A stretch of 64,000 nucleotides of DNA from Treponema sp. UBA4307 (GTDB lineage: Bacteria > Spirochaetota > Spirochaetia > Treponematales > Treponemataceae): contig DGUP01000063.1 in the NCBI GenBank assembly GCA_002394685.1, positions 76,002-140,001 on the forward strand. Direction: 5' to 3'. Numbering within the stretch: the first letter of the stretch is position 1; every line of letters starts with the position of its first letter. Of this stretch, positions 43,947 through 53,410 are shown in pieces. The translations under genes were made by a program, and so were the position numbers. Below the pieces are notes generated by a model that searched no databases, was not told the origin of the DNA, and saw only the letters and a list, made by a program, of their open reading frames with translations.

Positions 43947-46088
43947 ATGAATATTAAAAGAAGTTTTGCCATACTTTTTTTCCTGGGTGTACTGTCATTT
44001 GTTTATGCAGACAGCAGATCCGCTCTTGATCTTTACAATAAAGGTTATGAAAACCAGACTAAAGGTAATTATTACAGTGCGATTGAAAACTACAGGGAAG
44101 CGCTGGAAGTTAATCCTAAATACGCCGATGCCTGGTATAATATGGCCCTCTCAACTTTCTATCTTGGGGAATACGATCTTGCAATGGAATATGCCCGGGA
44201 AGCGGAAAAGTATTCCAGAAATTATTCTGCAATCAAAAATCTTAAAGGAATGTGTTATCTTTCCCTGGGAAAAATCTCTGAAGCTGAACAGTGTTTTAAG
44301 GATGTTCTTGCAAAGTATCCAAATGATGTGGAATCCCGCTTTGGACAGGCTGAAATAGCCCTTTACCGGGGAAGCATTATTTCTGCCCAGAGTTCCTATC
44401 AGGATGCACTTAAAAGGGATCCTAAAAGCAGAAAGGCCCTTCTTTCTCTTGCACTGGTTTGTGCAGAACAGGGAAAGGATGATCAGGCCACTACTTATAT
44501 AAATCAGGCTCTTGCCTATCATTCCGGTGAAGCTGAAGTGCACTATCTGGCAGCGTATCTGGCTGCAAGAAAAGGTGACCTGAAAGATGCAGAGCGCCGG
44601 GCCAGAAGTGCCGTTCAGATAAATCCTAATTATGATACTGCTTATGAACTTCTTTCTGAGATTCTTTATTCCCAGCAGCGTTACAGTGAAGTTATGGACT
44701 TGTCTGATTATAGAATCGGTCGTAACAGAAATTTAAGTGACGCCTGGTATTTGAAAGGTATTTCTGAAGTGAATCTTGGACTTAAAAGCCGTGCCCTTAC
44801 AACTTTTGCTACGGGGCTTTCAATTAATCCTCAGGATGAAGTCATGCGCTTTGCTTTTGAACAGGTTATTGCTGATACTGTAAAAATAGAGGATTCAAGG
44901 CGGGCAGGCTGGGCTAAATATCATATTGAAAAAGCTCAGGAATATAAGAGAAATTTTAAAGGTCCTGCAGAACGTTTTGAATGGCAGCAGGCTCTGGTAA
45001 TTGATCCATTAAATATTCCGGCCCGTCAGTCTTATGCAGATATGCTGGAAAGAGACAAACTCTATGAACTTTTTCTTTATCAGCTGCAGTTTATCAGGGA
45101 AAATGAAAAGTCTTCCGGACAAGTTAGTATTCAGACTGATGAAAATACACCTGCTGTAAAAAGAAGCGATCAGCAGATAAAAAATGATGATAAGATTGAA
45201 GCTCTTGAAGATTTGATGAGGAATAATCTTGCCCACAAATGGAAGGTAGAACCTTTTTATCTGAATAAAAAACGCTGGAACCTTGGAATATATTATGTAA
45301 AAAATTATACAAGACTTAATCATCCGGATCTGGAAAAAGTAATGGCCCGGGCTGCAAAGGATATATTTTCCGGGGTAGCGGAGACTGCCGTTACAGTAAA
45401 TTCTTCCCCTGTGAGCGGTTATGGAGAAGCTTACAGACTGGCAAGGGCAGAAGGTCTGGATTACTTTATTATTCTTGATGTTGATGAAACTGACAGATCC
45501 TTCCGGCTTGATGCCCAGATGTATTCAGCAAGAAGCGGAACCAAAACAAAAGATTTCCACATTTACAGAACTGGAAATGATAAGGTTACAAATGCCTTGA
45601 TCCGTTTCCGTTCTTCTGTTCTGGATATTCTTCCTGTCAGGGGGAAAATTTTAAAGTCTTCCTCTGGACAGCTGCTGGTGGATTTAGGAAAATCGGACGG
45701 CATTGTTAAAGGTGCCTCATTTGAAGTTGTAAAACAGGGAAAAATCCGTACAAAGGATGCAGGTCCTGGCATAAGCTATGGTGAAAATGATGTAGTTGGA
45801 ACCTATACAGCCGAGCTGGTAGGGGAAGAGATTTCTGCGGGGCCGTTTGTAAAGAAGGGTTTTTACGATATGATGAATGTTGGGGATGAAGTTGTTCTTA
45901 TAAGTATCCCTGCTGAAGGCCAGAATTCTTCGGGCAATTTGTCTCAGGATAATCGTCCACAGGCAAATGCTGACGGAGAGCCTGCAACTGCCCTTGCTGA
46001 AAAAAATGAAAAGGATATCCTTAAGGAAAACATGAAGGAACAGTTTGCTGAATCTTCCCTGCTTAAAATGCTGAGGGATATTATTTAG
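43947..46088 (+). CDS. Large exported TPR protein
   Basis: The 713-residue protein begins with a signal peptide (FAILFFLGVLSFVYAD). At least eight TPR units follow over residues about 25-330 (for example NYYSAIENYREALEVNPKYADAWYNMAL, cited in part as YADAWYNMALSTFYLG). The C-terminal half is less regular, with a ligand-like beta domain near 540-640 (SSGQLLVDLGKSDGIVKGASFEV). TPR repeats mediate assembly, and the second half could bind cell-wall or lipid material. The start is preceded by GGGAGGG. Its role is unknown; the envelope location is inferred. Confidence 0.8.
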   Translation: MNIKRSFAILFFLGVLSFVYADSRSALDLYNKGYENQTKGNYYSAIENYREALEVNPKYADAWYNMALSTFYLGEYDLAMEYAREAEKYSRNYSAIKNLKGMCYLSLGKISEAEQCFKDVLAKYPNDVESRFGQAEIALYRGSIISAQSSYQDALKRDPKSRKALLSLALVCAEQGKDDQATTYINQALAYHSGEAEVHYLAAYLAARKGDLKDAERRARSAVQINPNYDTAYELLSEILYSQQRYSEVMDLSDYRIGRNRNLSDAWYLKGISEVNLGLKSRALTTFATGLSINPQDEVMRFAFEQVIADTVKIEDSRRAGWAKYHIEKAQEYKRNFKGPAERFEWQQALVIDPLNIPARQSYADMLERDKLYELFLYQLQFIRENEKSSGQVSIQTDENTPAVKRSDQQIKNDDKIEALEDLMRNNLAHKWKVEPFYLNKKRWNLGIYYVKNYTRLNHPDLEKVMARAAKDIFSGVAETAVTVNSSPVSGYGEAYRLARAEGLDYFIILDVDETDRSFRLDAQMYSARSGTKTKDFHIYRTGNDKVTNALIRFRSSVLDILPVRGKILKSSSGQLLVDLGKSDGIVKGASFEVVKQGKIRTKDAGPGISYGENDVVGTYTAELVGEEISAGPFVKKGFYDMMNVGDEVVLISIPAEGQNSSGNLSQDNRPQANADGEPATALAEKNEKDILKENMKEQFAESSLLKMLRDII

Positions 46089-46157
46089 CAGAAGTTTTAT
46101 TATTGCCGGTCCCTTAATTTGACATTAAAGGGGCTTTAAATTACTTTATATATAAGT

Positions 46158-46478
46158 ATGTTTGTATCTATAGTTCTTGATCCGGGCAGTACTGACAGTG
46201 CCCGTTCTATGGTTAATATTCTCGCTCACACAGGCTTTAAGAAAATTCAAAGGGCCTGCTGGGAGAATATGAGCCTGAGTGAAAGTGACCTGGCTAATTT
46301 GAAAAAGGAAATTGACCGGGTAACTGATTATTACGACAATGTTAGGATCTATCAGTTTCCTGTTGACGGAATGTTTGTAATTACAGAACTAAAGGAAAAA
46401 AGGTGGAAGCGCTGCCAGATGAAGGCTCAGGCCGTTAATCAGAACAAAGGAACTGGTCCAAATCCGGTAAAGCGATGA
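46158..46478 (+). CDS. Orphan Cas2-like small protein
   Basis: The 106-residue protein has the order of elements of a Cas2 ferredoxin fold. A first strand FVSIVLDPG carries Asp at residue 8. A helix TDSARSMVNILAHTG and the strand FKKIQRACWENMSL follow, then a helix ending before YYDNVRIYQFPVDG. The IQRACWE segment resembles the Cas2 QxSVFE motif. No Cas1, repeat array or other cas gene occurs in the window. It is therefore either a domesticated relative or a VapD-like nuclease. No ribosome-binding site is visible; a TATATA lies directly upstream. The tail is basic. Confidence 0.55.
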   Translation: MFVSIVLDPGSTDSARSMVNILAHTGFKKIQRACWENMSLSESDLANLKKEIDRVTDYYDNVRIYQFPVDGMFVITELKEKRWKRCQMKAQAVNQNKGTGPNPVKR

Positions 46479-46600
46479 AAGAATTTGTTATTCTTAAGCC
46501 AATTTGATAGTAATTTGACAGTCTTACAATTCAATTTGACTCAAAAAAACAAAAGCAGAGTTTGCTGCTTAAATATTTTATTTATACAAAGGTTTTTGAA

Positions 46601-47744
46601 ATGCTTGAAGATTTAAAAGAACCAATTGACGAACTTAAGGCAAATATTAAGGACGTCTGGGGGCGTCTTTGACCCTGACGAAATCAGAAAGAAGATAAGG
46701 GAAAAAGAAGCTGTAACTACTCAGCCTGGTTTTTGGGATGACAATGACAAGGCTACAAAAGTTATGAACGACATCAAAATGCTCAAGGGAAGAATTGAAC
46801 CCTGGGAAGAATTGATGCAGACTGCTGATGATCTGGAAACCCTTTACCAACTGGGAATGGAAGAAAATGATCAGAGCGTGGAAAGTGAACTTAGGGAACA
46901 GCTGGAAGAAGCTCAGAAAAAGTATGATCATGAATCAATCCTCAATCTTTTAAGTGATGAGGTTGACAAGAACGACTGCTTCTTAAGTGTTCACGCAGGT
47001 GCTGGTGGTACTGAAGCCTGTGACTGGACTTTTATGCTCAGCCGTATGTATCAGCGCTGGGCCGAAAGACACGGTTATAAAGTTCAGGTTCTTGAAGAAG
47101 AAGAAGTTGAAGGCGGTTTAAAATCCATTAACATGAAAATCTCCGGACCATATGTTTATGGCTATACAAAGGGAGAGGCTGGAGTTCACCGTCTGGTACG
47201 CATTTCTCCATTTGATGCTAATGCAAGACGTCATACATCATTTGCATCAGTTTATGTATTCCCTGTTCTTGACGATTCAATCGAAGTAAAGATTGATCCA
47301 AAAGATCTCAGAGTTGATACTTACCGTTCTGGAGGTAAAGGTGGACAGCACGTTAACAAAACTGAATCTGCTGTTCGTTTTACACACCTTCCTACAGGTA
47401 TAGTTGTTGCCTGTGACAGTGAACGTTCTCAGCTTATGAACCGTCAGACTGCAATGAGTGTTTTAAGGTCTCGTCTTTACGAATACTATAAGGAACAGCA
47501 GGAAAAAGAGAACTCAAAATTTGCCGGAGAAAAAAAGGATATTTCTTTTGGCAGCCAGATTCGTTCTTATGTATTCCAGCCTTACACAATGGTAAAGGAT
47601 CACAGAACTAAATATTCTGTAGGTAATATTCAGGGTGTAATGGATGGTGATATTGATGGTTTCCTGGATTCATGGCTTTCTGTTAAATGGAAGGGGCTCC
47701 CTGTTTCAGGAGACGATGATGACGATTTAGGAGATGAAGAATAA
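46601..47744 (+). CDS. prfB: Peptide chain release factor 2, programmed +1 frameshift
   Basis: RF2 recognises UAA and UGA stop codons. The N-terminal 23 codons (start 46601) end at an in-frame TGA at 46670. A GGGGG stretch lies just before CTT TGA C, the standard autoregulatory shift site. After a +1 slip the frame continues from GAC at 46671 for 357 codons to 47744, giving about 380 residues. SPFDANARRHTSF contains the tripeptide-determining SPF, and GGKGGQHVN contains the catalytic GGQ. The upstream AAGG precedes the ATG. Confidence 0.96.
46658..46673 (+). promoter_or_regulatory. prfB +1 frameshift site
   Basis: TGGGGGCGTCTTTGAC contains an internal Shine-Dalgarno-like GGGGG, a slippery CTTT and the UGA stop at 46670-46672, followed by C. 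This matches the E. coli prfB autoregulatory signal, in which low RF2 favours the shift. Confidence 0.95.
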
Positions 47745-49503
47745 ATTGAAACTGCGGAAAATAATTGTAATTCTTTTCTGCATACTCAATTTAATTCAGA
47801 ACGTCTCTGCTGACGACTGGGTGCTTGGAGCAGCGCAGTTTACATATGCAAAACAGACTTCTCTCACATCAACTCAGGAAGGATTGACCAAAGTTATTCC
47901 TTCCCTGATTCTTGAGCAGATTTCTGTCGGCTCCAAACACCTTCCCGGAGCTGAGGAACTTTATTACAGACAGAATCAGTCACTTAAAGCTAAAAGAACT
48001 TCTCTTTTCCTCCAGTTGTCAAAAGAAATTAAAAGCAGGGATTCTCTTTTACTCACAGAAAAGAATCCTGCAAAATTAAAAAAACTTATCAAAGCTGAAG
48101 ATGAAAAAATTGCCCTCATTCAAAAAGAAATTGAAGAAAATCTTGTGGAAGAAGAAAAACTCTTAAATGAGAGAAAGACTGAGGAAGAAGCGGCAAAAAA
48201 TCAAACTGACATTACTTTTAATGAAAAAAAAGGTTCACCTCACAAAATTGTTACCAGTGAAAATGTTGTTCTCTATAAAAGTAGCTATGATGCTCTTCTT
48301 GAAATAGATTCTTTATCCGGGGAAGTTACTCCTTCTGAAATTGAAAAGGCTTGTAAAAGTGCAAAGATAAACGGCCTTCTAACAGGCAGAATTACTTCTT
48401 ACGGTGACTATATTATGGTCAATGTAGAAATCAGAACTTATCCCGGAGGAAGTCTTCTTGGTGCCGCTACTGATATTGGGACAATAAAAAATCTTCAGTC
48501 AATTACCTCGAATCTTGTTCAGGAACTGATGCCGAAAATTGCAAATGCTCTTCCTGTAGAACTTTATTTTGATATATTCCCTGCTGAAAAAAAATCATCC
48601 GTAATTCTTTCTCTGGATGGGGTAATTTACAATCCTTGTCCGGAAAAAATTATTGTGGAAGCAGGTCTTCATTCTCTTGAGTTTGATTGTCCTTCATCCA
48701 ATAAAATTGCCTTTACTTATGATTTTTCAGATAATCCAGCTTTTTACATAAGCCTGCCTTTTACAGAAAAAATTGACGGTCAGCTAAATCTTTATTTGAA
48801 AAATCAACTGGAAGGATCTTTTTATTCCAACGGAAAAAATGAAGGAAATACAAATGAAAATTATTTTACCAGTATTTCTATAAATGGAAATCCTGTTATA
48901 GGTCAGTTTATTTCCAATGAAAAACAAAAGGTGTTAAAAGAAAAAAAAGTTACTCTTGAAGATGGTTCAGAAGTTACGGAACTTGTGGAAGAAGAAGGGG
49001 AACCTTATTCAACATTTTTTTACATCCCAAAAAGTGCTCTTGTTGAAGACAGTAACTTACTTGTTAATGTTAAATTAAATGATTTAAATGAAATGATAAA
49101 TAAACGGCGTATATGGATGTACAGGGGCTATACGGCTTTTGTAATTTCAGTTCCAGTAATGATGATTGCTAATGGCATGGCCCAGTCAACTGTTAATGCC
49201 TATAATTCAGGTTTAGAGGACAGCAGCACGGCAATTTTCTGGAATACGGCAAAATATATAACTATTGGTACAACTGTTGCCAGTGCTGGATTTTTCATCT
49301 ATGAACTTGTGCGCTATCTGAATGCGGCTTCCGGAGTTCTTCCTGTAAATGCTTATCCTGTAAGTGAAGAAAAAATTCCTCATTTTGAAAAAAGCGTGCC
49401 TTCAGAAGAAGAAAGTGAAACATCTGAAGAAACAAAAGATTCTGAATCTGAAGGAATTAATATAGAAAATACAGAAATTACAGAGGAATCAAATCCTCAA
49501 TAA
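47734..49503 (+). CDS. Exported hypothetical envelope protein
   Basis: The 589-residue protein overlaps the end of prfB by 11 bases. It starts with a signal peptide (IIVILFCILNLIQNVSAD) and has a coiled-coil-like stretch (about 80-160). A region near 160-280 resembles the alpha/beta lobe of LpoB-like or CsgG-like proteins (SSYDALLEIDSLSG, GLLTGRITSYGDYIMVNVEI). A membrane helix lies near 475-495 and another near 510-530. The C-terminus is acidic. The function is unknown. Confidence 0.7.
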   Translation: MKNKLKLRKIIVILFCILNLIQNVSADDWVLGAAQFTYAKQTSLTSTQEGLTKVIPSLILEQISVGSKHLPGAEELYYRQNQSLKAKRTSLFLQLSKEIKSRDSLLLTEKNPAKLKKLIKAEDEKIALIQKEIEENLVEEEKLLNERKTEEEAAKNQTDITFNEKKGSPHKIVTSENVVLYKSSYDALLEIDSLSGEVTPSEIEKACKSAKINGLLTGRITSYGDYIMVNVEIRTYPGGSLLGAATDIGTIKNLQSITSNLVQELMPKIANALPVELYFDIFPAEKKSSVILSLDGVIYNPCPEKIIVEAGLHSLEFDCPSSNKIAFTYDFSDNPAFYISLPFTEKIDGQLNLYLKNQLEGSFYSNGKNEGNTNENYFTSISINGNPVIGQFISNEKQKVLKEKKVTLEDGSEVTELVEEEGEPYSTFFYIPKSALVEDSNLLVNVKLNDLNEMINKRRIWMYRGYTAFVISVPVMMIANGMAQSTVNAYNSGLEDSSTAIFWNTAKYITIGTTVASAGFFIYELVRYLNAASGVLPVNAYPVSEEKIPHFEKSVPSEEESETSEETKDSESEGINIENTEITEESNPQ

Positions 49504-49538
49504 AATACACAATTAAATTCTATATATCTGGAGTAAAT

Positions 49539-50411
49539 ATGGCTAAAACATCTTTTGCAGAAAAACTAAAAAATCTTTTTTCATCTCATAAGACAATTGA
49601 AAGTGAATTTTTTGAAGATTTAACTGATGCACTTATTGAAGGTGATGTTGGTGCAAAAAATGCCATGCAGCTGACAGATGAACTTGAGGCAATTGTAAAA
49701 AAAGAAAAGATTTCCAGCAAAGAAGAAATTTATACAGTCCTTAAAAATCTTATTAAGCCTTATGTAAAAAAAATCTCCTTTGAACCTCAGGAAGGTAAGA
49801 CTAATATTTATATGGTCCTGGGAGTAAATGGAGTGGGTAAAACAACTTCCGTTGCAAAGATGGGTAAAGTCTTTTCTCAGGTTTGTTCAAATGTTGTTCT
49901 TGCAGCCAGCGATACTTTCCGTGCTGCTGCAGTTGATCAGATTTCCATGCATGGAGAAAGACTGGGATTAAGGGTTGTTAAACATCAGATGGGAAGCGAT
50001 CCAAGTGCAGTCGTTTTTGATGCAGCTGAAAGTGTAACTGCAAAAGGGGGCGGACTTGTTCTTGCTGATACTGCAGGCCGTCTTCATAATAAGGAAAATC
50101 TTGTTAATGAATTAAAGAAAATCGACAAGGTTGCTGCTTCAAAAGCCAGTCCTGAATGTTATAAAAAGATTCTTGTTGTTGATGCCACAACCGGGCAGAA
50201 TGCAGTTCGTCAGGCAGAAGCTTTTCATGAAGCGGTTGGTGTAGATGCTCTTGTACTTACAAAATATGATTCAACTGCCAAAGGTGGAGAAATCATTACA
50301 ATTGGACGTGAATTAGGAATACCGGTTCTCTTTATCTGTAATGGTGAAAAATATGAAAATATAAAAGCCTTTGATGAAGAAGAATATTTAAACGAGTTTT
50401 TAGGATTATAA
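49539..50411 (+). CDS. ftsY: Signal recognition particle receptor FtsY (short form)
   Basis: FtsY docks ribosome-SRP complexes at the membrane. The 290-residue protein consists of the N and G domains only. P-loop GVNGVGKT lies at 95-102, then DTFRAAAVDQ, DTAGRLHNKENL and TKYDSTAKGG. The long acidic A domain of E. coli FtsY is absent, as in many bacteria. A GGAG site precedes the start. It is followed directly by a hypothetical gene and the Lol permeases. Confidence 0.96.
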   Translation: MAKTSFAEKLKNLFSSHKTIESEFFEDLTDALIEGDVGAKNAMQLTDELEAIVKKEKISSKEEIYTVLKNLIKPYVKKISFEPQEGKTNIYMVLGVNGVGKTTSVAKMGKVFSQVCSNVVLAASDTFRAAAVDQISMHGERLGLRVVKHQMGSDPSAVVFDAAESVTAKGGGLVLADTAGRLHNKENLVNELKKIDKVAASKASPECYKKILVVDATTGQNAVRQAEAFHEAVGVDALVLTKYDSTAKGGEIITIGRELGIPVLFICNGEKYENIKAFDEEEYLNEFLGL

Positions 50412-50414
50412 GTT

Positions 50415-51437
50415 ATGACATTTGAGTCAATTCTTCTTTCACTATATTTACTTTTTCCCTCATTTAATCCTATGCAGGATCAGTTGATTTATGCATTGAA
50501 GAATGACTCTTATGTTTTTCAGGATGTTACATATTCCAGAAATCAACTTGCTCGATTATATGCCCAGTATTTTCCTGATAGTGAAAATGAACCTTTCTTT
50601 CCGGAGATTCAAGGTGAAGCAGATTCTTATAATGAAGATTATCAGAAATGGGTTTTAAAGGAACTGGAAAATCCTGCTTTTGAAAGTATGAGTGAAGGTC
50701 TTTCCTTTATTGCAGGTTTAACAGAAAACGGTAAAGCTGTTTCAGAAAAGGTTTTCTTAAATTCCTTAATGCATTTACGGCAGTTTGAATATGGTTCTGA
50801 AAATTTAAGTTTGAATAAACTTCCTGATTCAAGTACACAAATCGTAAATGTTAATGATGATATTATTACTCTGACACAATATGATGACAATTATAATCTG
50901 ACCGAAAAAACAATATGGAAAAATTCTGATAAATCCACAAGTGAAATGAACATGATTTCCAGAGCATCTTATTTGTATAAGCTTGTTGAAAATAAGTGGG
51001 AGCTGGAAAGTGTAAATGAAGAATCTTTTCTTGGCAATGTTCAGACGGAAACTGTTTATGATAAAAATTTAAATCCTGTAATTATAAATAAATATCAGGC
51101 AAATTCTTCTGGAAAAAAACTTCTTAAAACTATAAACAGAAGCTATAACAGTGACAGACAGATTACCAGTGAAGAAACTGTAGAATATGGAAGCAGAATT
51201 TCACGAAAAAAAAATGTTTACAAGTATACTGATAAAGCTGATTTGCCGGACTATGAATTTTATGAAGATAATGTTCTCCGCATAAAAGATGTATACGAAT
51301 CCAATGAGGTTTATACTGAAACAATTTATTTCGATGATGAATACAGAGTTGTGTGCCGTTACGAAAAAAATAAAAAAGTACTGGAACAGTTTTTTGCTGG
51401 TGATCTGGAATTAAAGAGGAGCAGCCCTAATGAGTAA
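50415..51437 (+). CDS. Hypothetical protein with beta-rich repeats
   Basis: The 340-residue protein has a hydrophobic N-terminus (SILLSLYLLFPSFNP) that may be a signal peptide. The C-terminal half (about 150-340) is rich in short beta repeats resembling YD/RHS or MORN-like units (VYDKNLNPVIINKYQ, VEYGSRISRKKNVYKYT, VYESNEVYTETIYF). It overlaps the lolC start by eight bases, so it is probably co-translated with the lipoprotein-sorting genes. An envelope role is inference. Confidence 0.6.
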   Translation: MTFESILLSLYLLFPSFNPMQDQLIYALKNDSYVFQDVTYSRNQLARLYAQYFPDSENEPFFPEIQGEADSYNEDYQKWVLKELENPAFESMSEGLSFIAGLTENGKAVSEKVFLNSLMHLRQFEYGSENLSLNKLPDSSTQIVNVNDDIITLTQYDDNYNLTEKTIWKNSDKSTSEMNMISRASYLYKLVENKWELESVNEESFLGNVQTETVYDKNLNPVIINKYQANSSGKKLLKTINRSYNSDRQITSEETVEYGSRISRKKNVYKYTDKADLPDYEFYEDNVLRIKDVYESNEVYTETIYFDDEYRVVCRYEKNKKVLEQFFAGDLELKRSSPNE

Positions 51438-52734
51438 AAAAATAATTTCAGAATTAAAATGGATACATTTTGTTTCAAGACGATTTAATCAGGTGGATGC
51501 AAAAAGTCGTTCAAGTTCGGTAACCAGCAGGCTTGCTTCAATTGGAATTGCTTTTGGTGTAATGGCTCTGATTGTTGTAATGAGTGTTATGAATGGTTTT
51601 CAAATGAGTTTCATCGATGCAATAATGGAAATCTCTTCATATCATGTCAGGGTAAATAATAAGGAAATAAATCAAAACGAAGATTTTGAAAACTGGTGTG
51701 AGTTAAATAAAAATATTATAAGTGCAACTCCTTTTTATGAAGCTCAGGGGTTACTGGTCGGTTCTACAACAAGCCAGTGTGCGGCATTAATTCGTGCTCT
51801 TCCTTCTGACGTAATTTTTGACGATCCTGGTTTCAGAAAAGAAATGAAAATGATTTCCGGTTTTTTTGAACTGGAAGAGGAAGATTCGATTGTTATGGGA
51901 AGCAGTCTGGCCCGCCAGCTTGGATGTCATGTTGGTTCAAGGGTAAATATTCTTGCATTAAGCGGATCTTCCGATGTTGAACTTTTTTCTGAAAACAGGG
52001 TATTTACTGTTACAGGTATTTTTTCTTCGGGATATTCAGATATTAATTCATCCTATGCGTTTATTAGTCTGCAGGATGGAAAAAAATATTTTGGTAAAGA
52101 TTCAGAATTAAAATACGGAATTAAAATTAAAAACTATAATAATGATCAGAGTATTGTTAAGGAAATAAAAAATCATTTTCCCCAGATTGAATGTGAAAGC
52201 TGGAGAAATTATAACCGGTCTTTTTTTGGCGCACTTAGAATTGAAAAAAACATTATGCTTCTTCTTGTTCTGCTGATTTTTCTTGTGGTCTGCGTGAATA
52301 TTTACAACGGTATGAGACGAATGGTTTATGAACGAAGTCAGGAAATTGCAGTTCTTACAGCACTTGGAGCAAAAAAAATACATGTGCAGTCTGTCTTTGT
52401 TTTAAAAGGACTAACAACTGGAATCCTTGGAGCTATTCCAGGCCTTATTGGTGGAATTTTTCTGAGCATAAATATGGATAAGGTTTTCATTATTCTTGCA
52501 AAAGTTCAATATTTTATTGAGTACGGAGTTACTGCTTTGTTTAACAGGGCAAGTCTTGTATATGTAAGTGAAAATCAAATGTTTAGAATTTATTCCAGTA
52601 TTCCTGCAAGAATGGAAGTCCCTGAAATAGTTTTTATTGTTTTCTTTGGAATGTTTTCTGCATTAATCGCTTCCTGGCTTGCAGGAAGAAAAATTTTAAA
52701 ACTGACTGTGACTGAGGTTTTACACGATGAGTAG
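51430..52734 (+). CDS. LolC/LolE-type lipoprotein-releasing permease
   Basis: The 434-residue permease has an N-terminal membrane helix (GIAFGVMALIVVMSVMNGFQ) and a MacB-like periplasmic domain (about 50-260). A FtsX-like C-terminal set of three helices follows (from NIMLLLVLLIFLVVCVNI). With the next two genes it forms a LolCDE complex that releases lipoproteins from the inner membrane for transport to the outer membrane. GAGGAG precedes the ATG. It is the first of two unequal permease genes; the C or E assignment is not certain. Confidence 0.9.
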   Translation: MSKKIISELKWIHFVSRRFNQVDAKSRSSSVTSRLASIGIAFGVMALIVVMSVMNGFQMSFIDAIMEISSYHVRVNNKEINQNEDFENWCELNKNIISATPFYEAQGLLVGSTTSQCAALIRALPSDVIFDDPGFRKEMKMISGFFELEEEDSIVMGSSLARQLGCHVGSRVNILALSGSSDVELFSENRVFTVTGIFSSGYSDINSSYAFISLQDGKKYFGKDSELKYGIKIKNYNNDQSIVKEIKNHFPQIECESWRNYNRSFFGALRIEKNIMLLLVLLIFLVVCVNIYNGMRRMVYERSQEIAVLTALGAKKIHVQSVFVLKGLTTGILGAIPGLIGGIFLSINMDKVFIILAKVQYFIEYGVTALFNRASLVYVSENQMFRIYSSIPARMEVPEIVFIVFFGMFSALIASWLAGRKILKLTVTEVLHDE

Positions 52735-53410
52735 TATATTGGAAATAAAAAATCTGGAAAAAACTTATTTTGGTGAAAGTGAGAATTTAACAATACTCAA
52801 GGATTTGAACCTTAACCTTGAAGAAGGTACAAAATGCGTAATTATTGGAAAGTCTGGCAGCGGTAAATCAACTCTCTTAAATATTATTGGAGGTCTGGAT
52901 TACGCCAGTTCAGGTTCTGTTTATTTTGACGGAATGGAAATTTCTTCAATGAGTGAAGATGCTTTAACTTCCTTCCGTCAAAAATCTCTTGGACTGATAT
53001 TTCAGTTTCATTATCTTTTAAAAGATTTTACTGCTCTGGAAAATATTTTTCTTCCTGCTTATATGGCTGGGCTGTCGAAAAAAGAAGCAATGGAAAGAGC
53101 CCGACAGCTTTTGTGTGATGTGGATCTGGAGAGCCGGGCTGATCATCTTCCGTCTCAACTTTCCGGAGGTGAAAGGCAGCGAGTTGCTGTTGCAAGAAGT
53201 CTGATAAATGATCCTAAAATTATTCTTGCTGATGAGCCCACAGGTAATCTGGATCCTGCAAACGCAAAAAGAATTTCAGATTTGCTTTTTGATATGACAG
53301 ACCGCTATGGCAAAACACTTATCCTCGTAACCCACGATATGAATATTGCAAAAAAAGGTGACGTTAAATATTACCTGAAAAAAGGTTCCCTGGTTGAGGC
53401 AAAAAAATGA
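52727..53410 (+). CDS. lolD: LolD-type ABC transporter ATPase
   Basis: The 227-residue ATPase energises the neighbouring permeases. It shows Walker A IGKSGSGKST, the Q-loop FQFHYLL, the signature LSGGERQRVAVARSL, Walker B IILADEPTGNLD and the switch H in THDMN. Start and stop overlap those of the adjacent genes (ATGA type with the following gene), giving tight coupling. The order permease-ATPase-permease is that of lolC-lolD-lolE. Confidence 0.95.
   Translation: MSSILEIKNLEKTYFGESENLTILKDLNLNLEEGTKCVIIGKSGSGKSTLLNIIGGLDYASSGSVYFDGMEISSMSEDALTSFRQKSLGLIFQFHYLLKDFTALENIFLPAYMAGLSKKEAMERARQLLCDVDLESRADHLPSQLSGGERQRVAVARSLINDPKIILADEPTGNLDPANAKRISDLLFDMTDRYGKTLILVTHDMNIAKKGDVKYYLKKGSLVEAKK

Noticed and set aside
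46158..46478. A CRISPR-Cas locus around the Cas2-like protein
   Set aside because: No direct repeats with spacers, no Cas1 and no effector genes are visible anywhere in the window.
46626..46670. Late ATG start for prfB as an ordinary gene
   Set aside because: The frameshift site and the upstream 23 codons fit the standard RF2 architecture much better.
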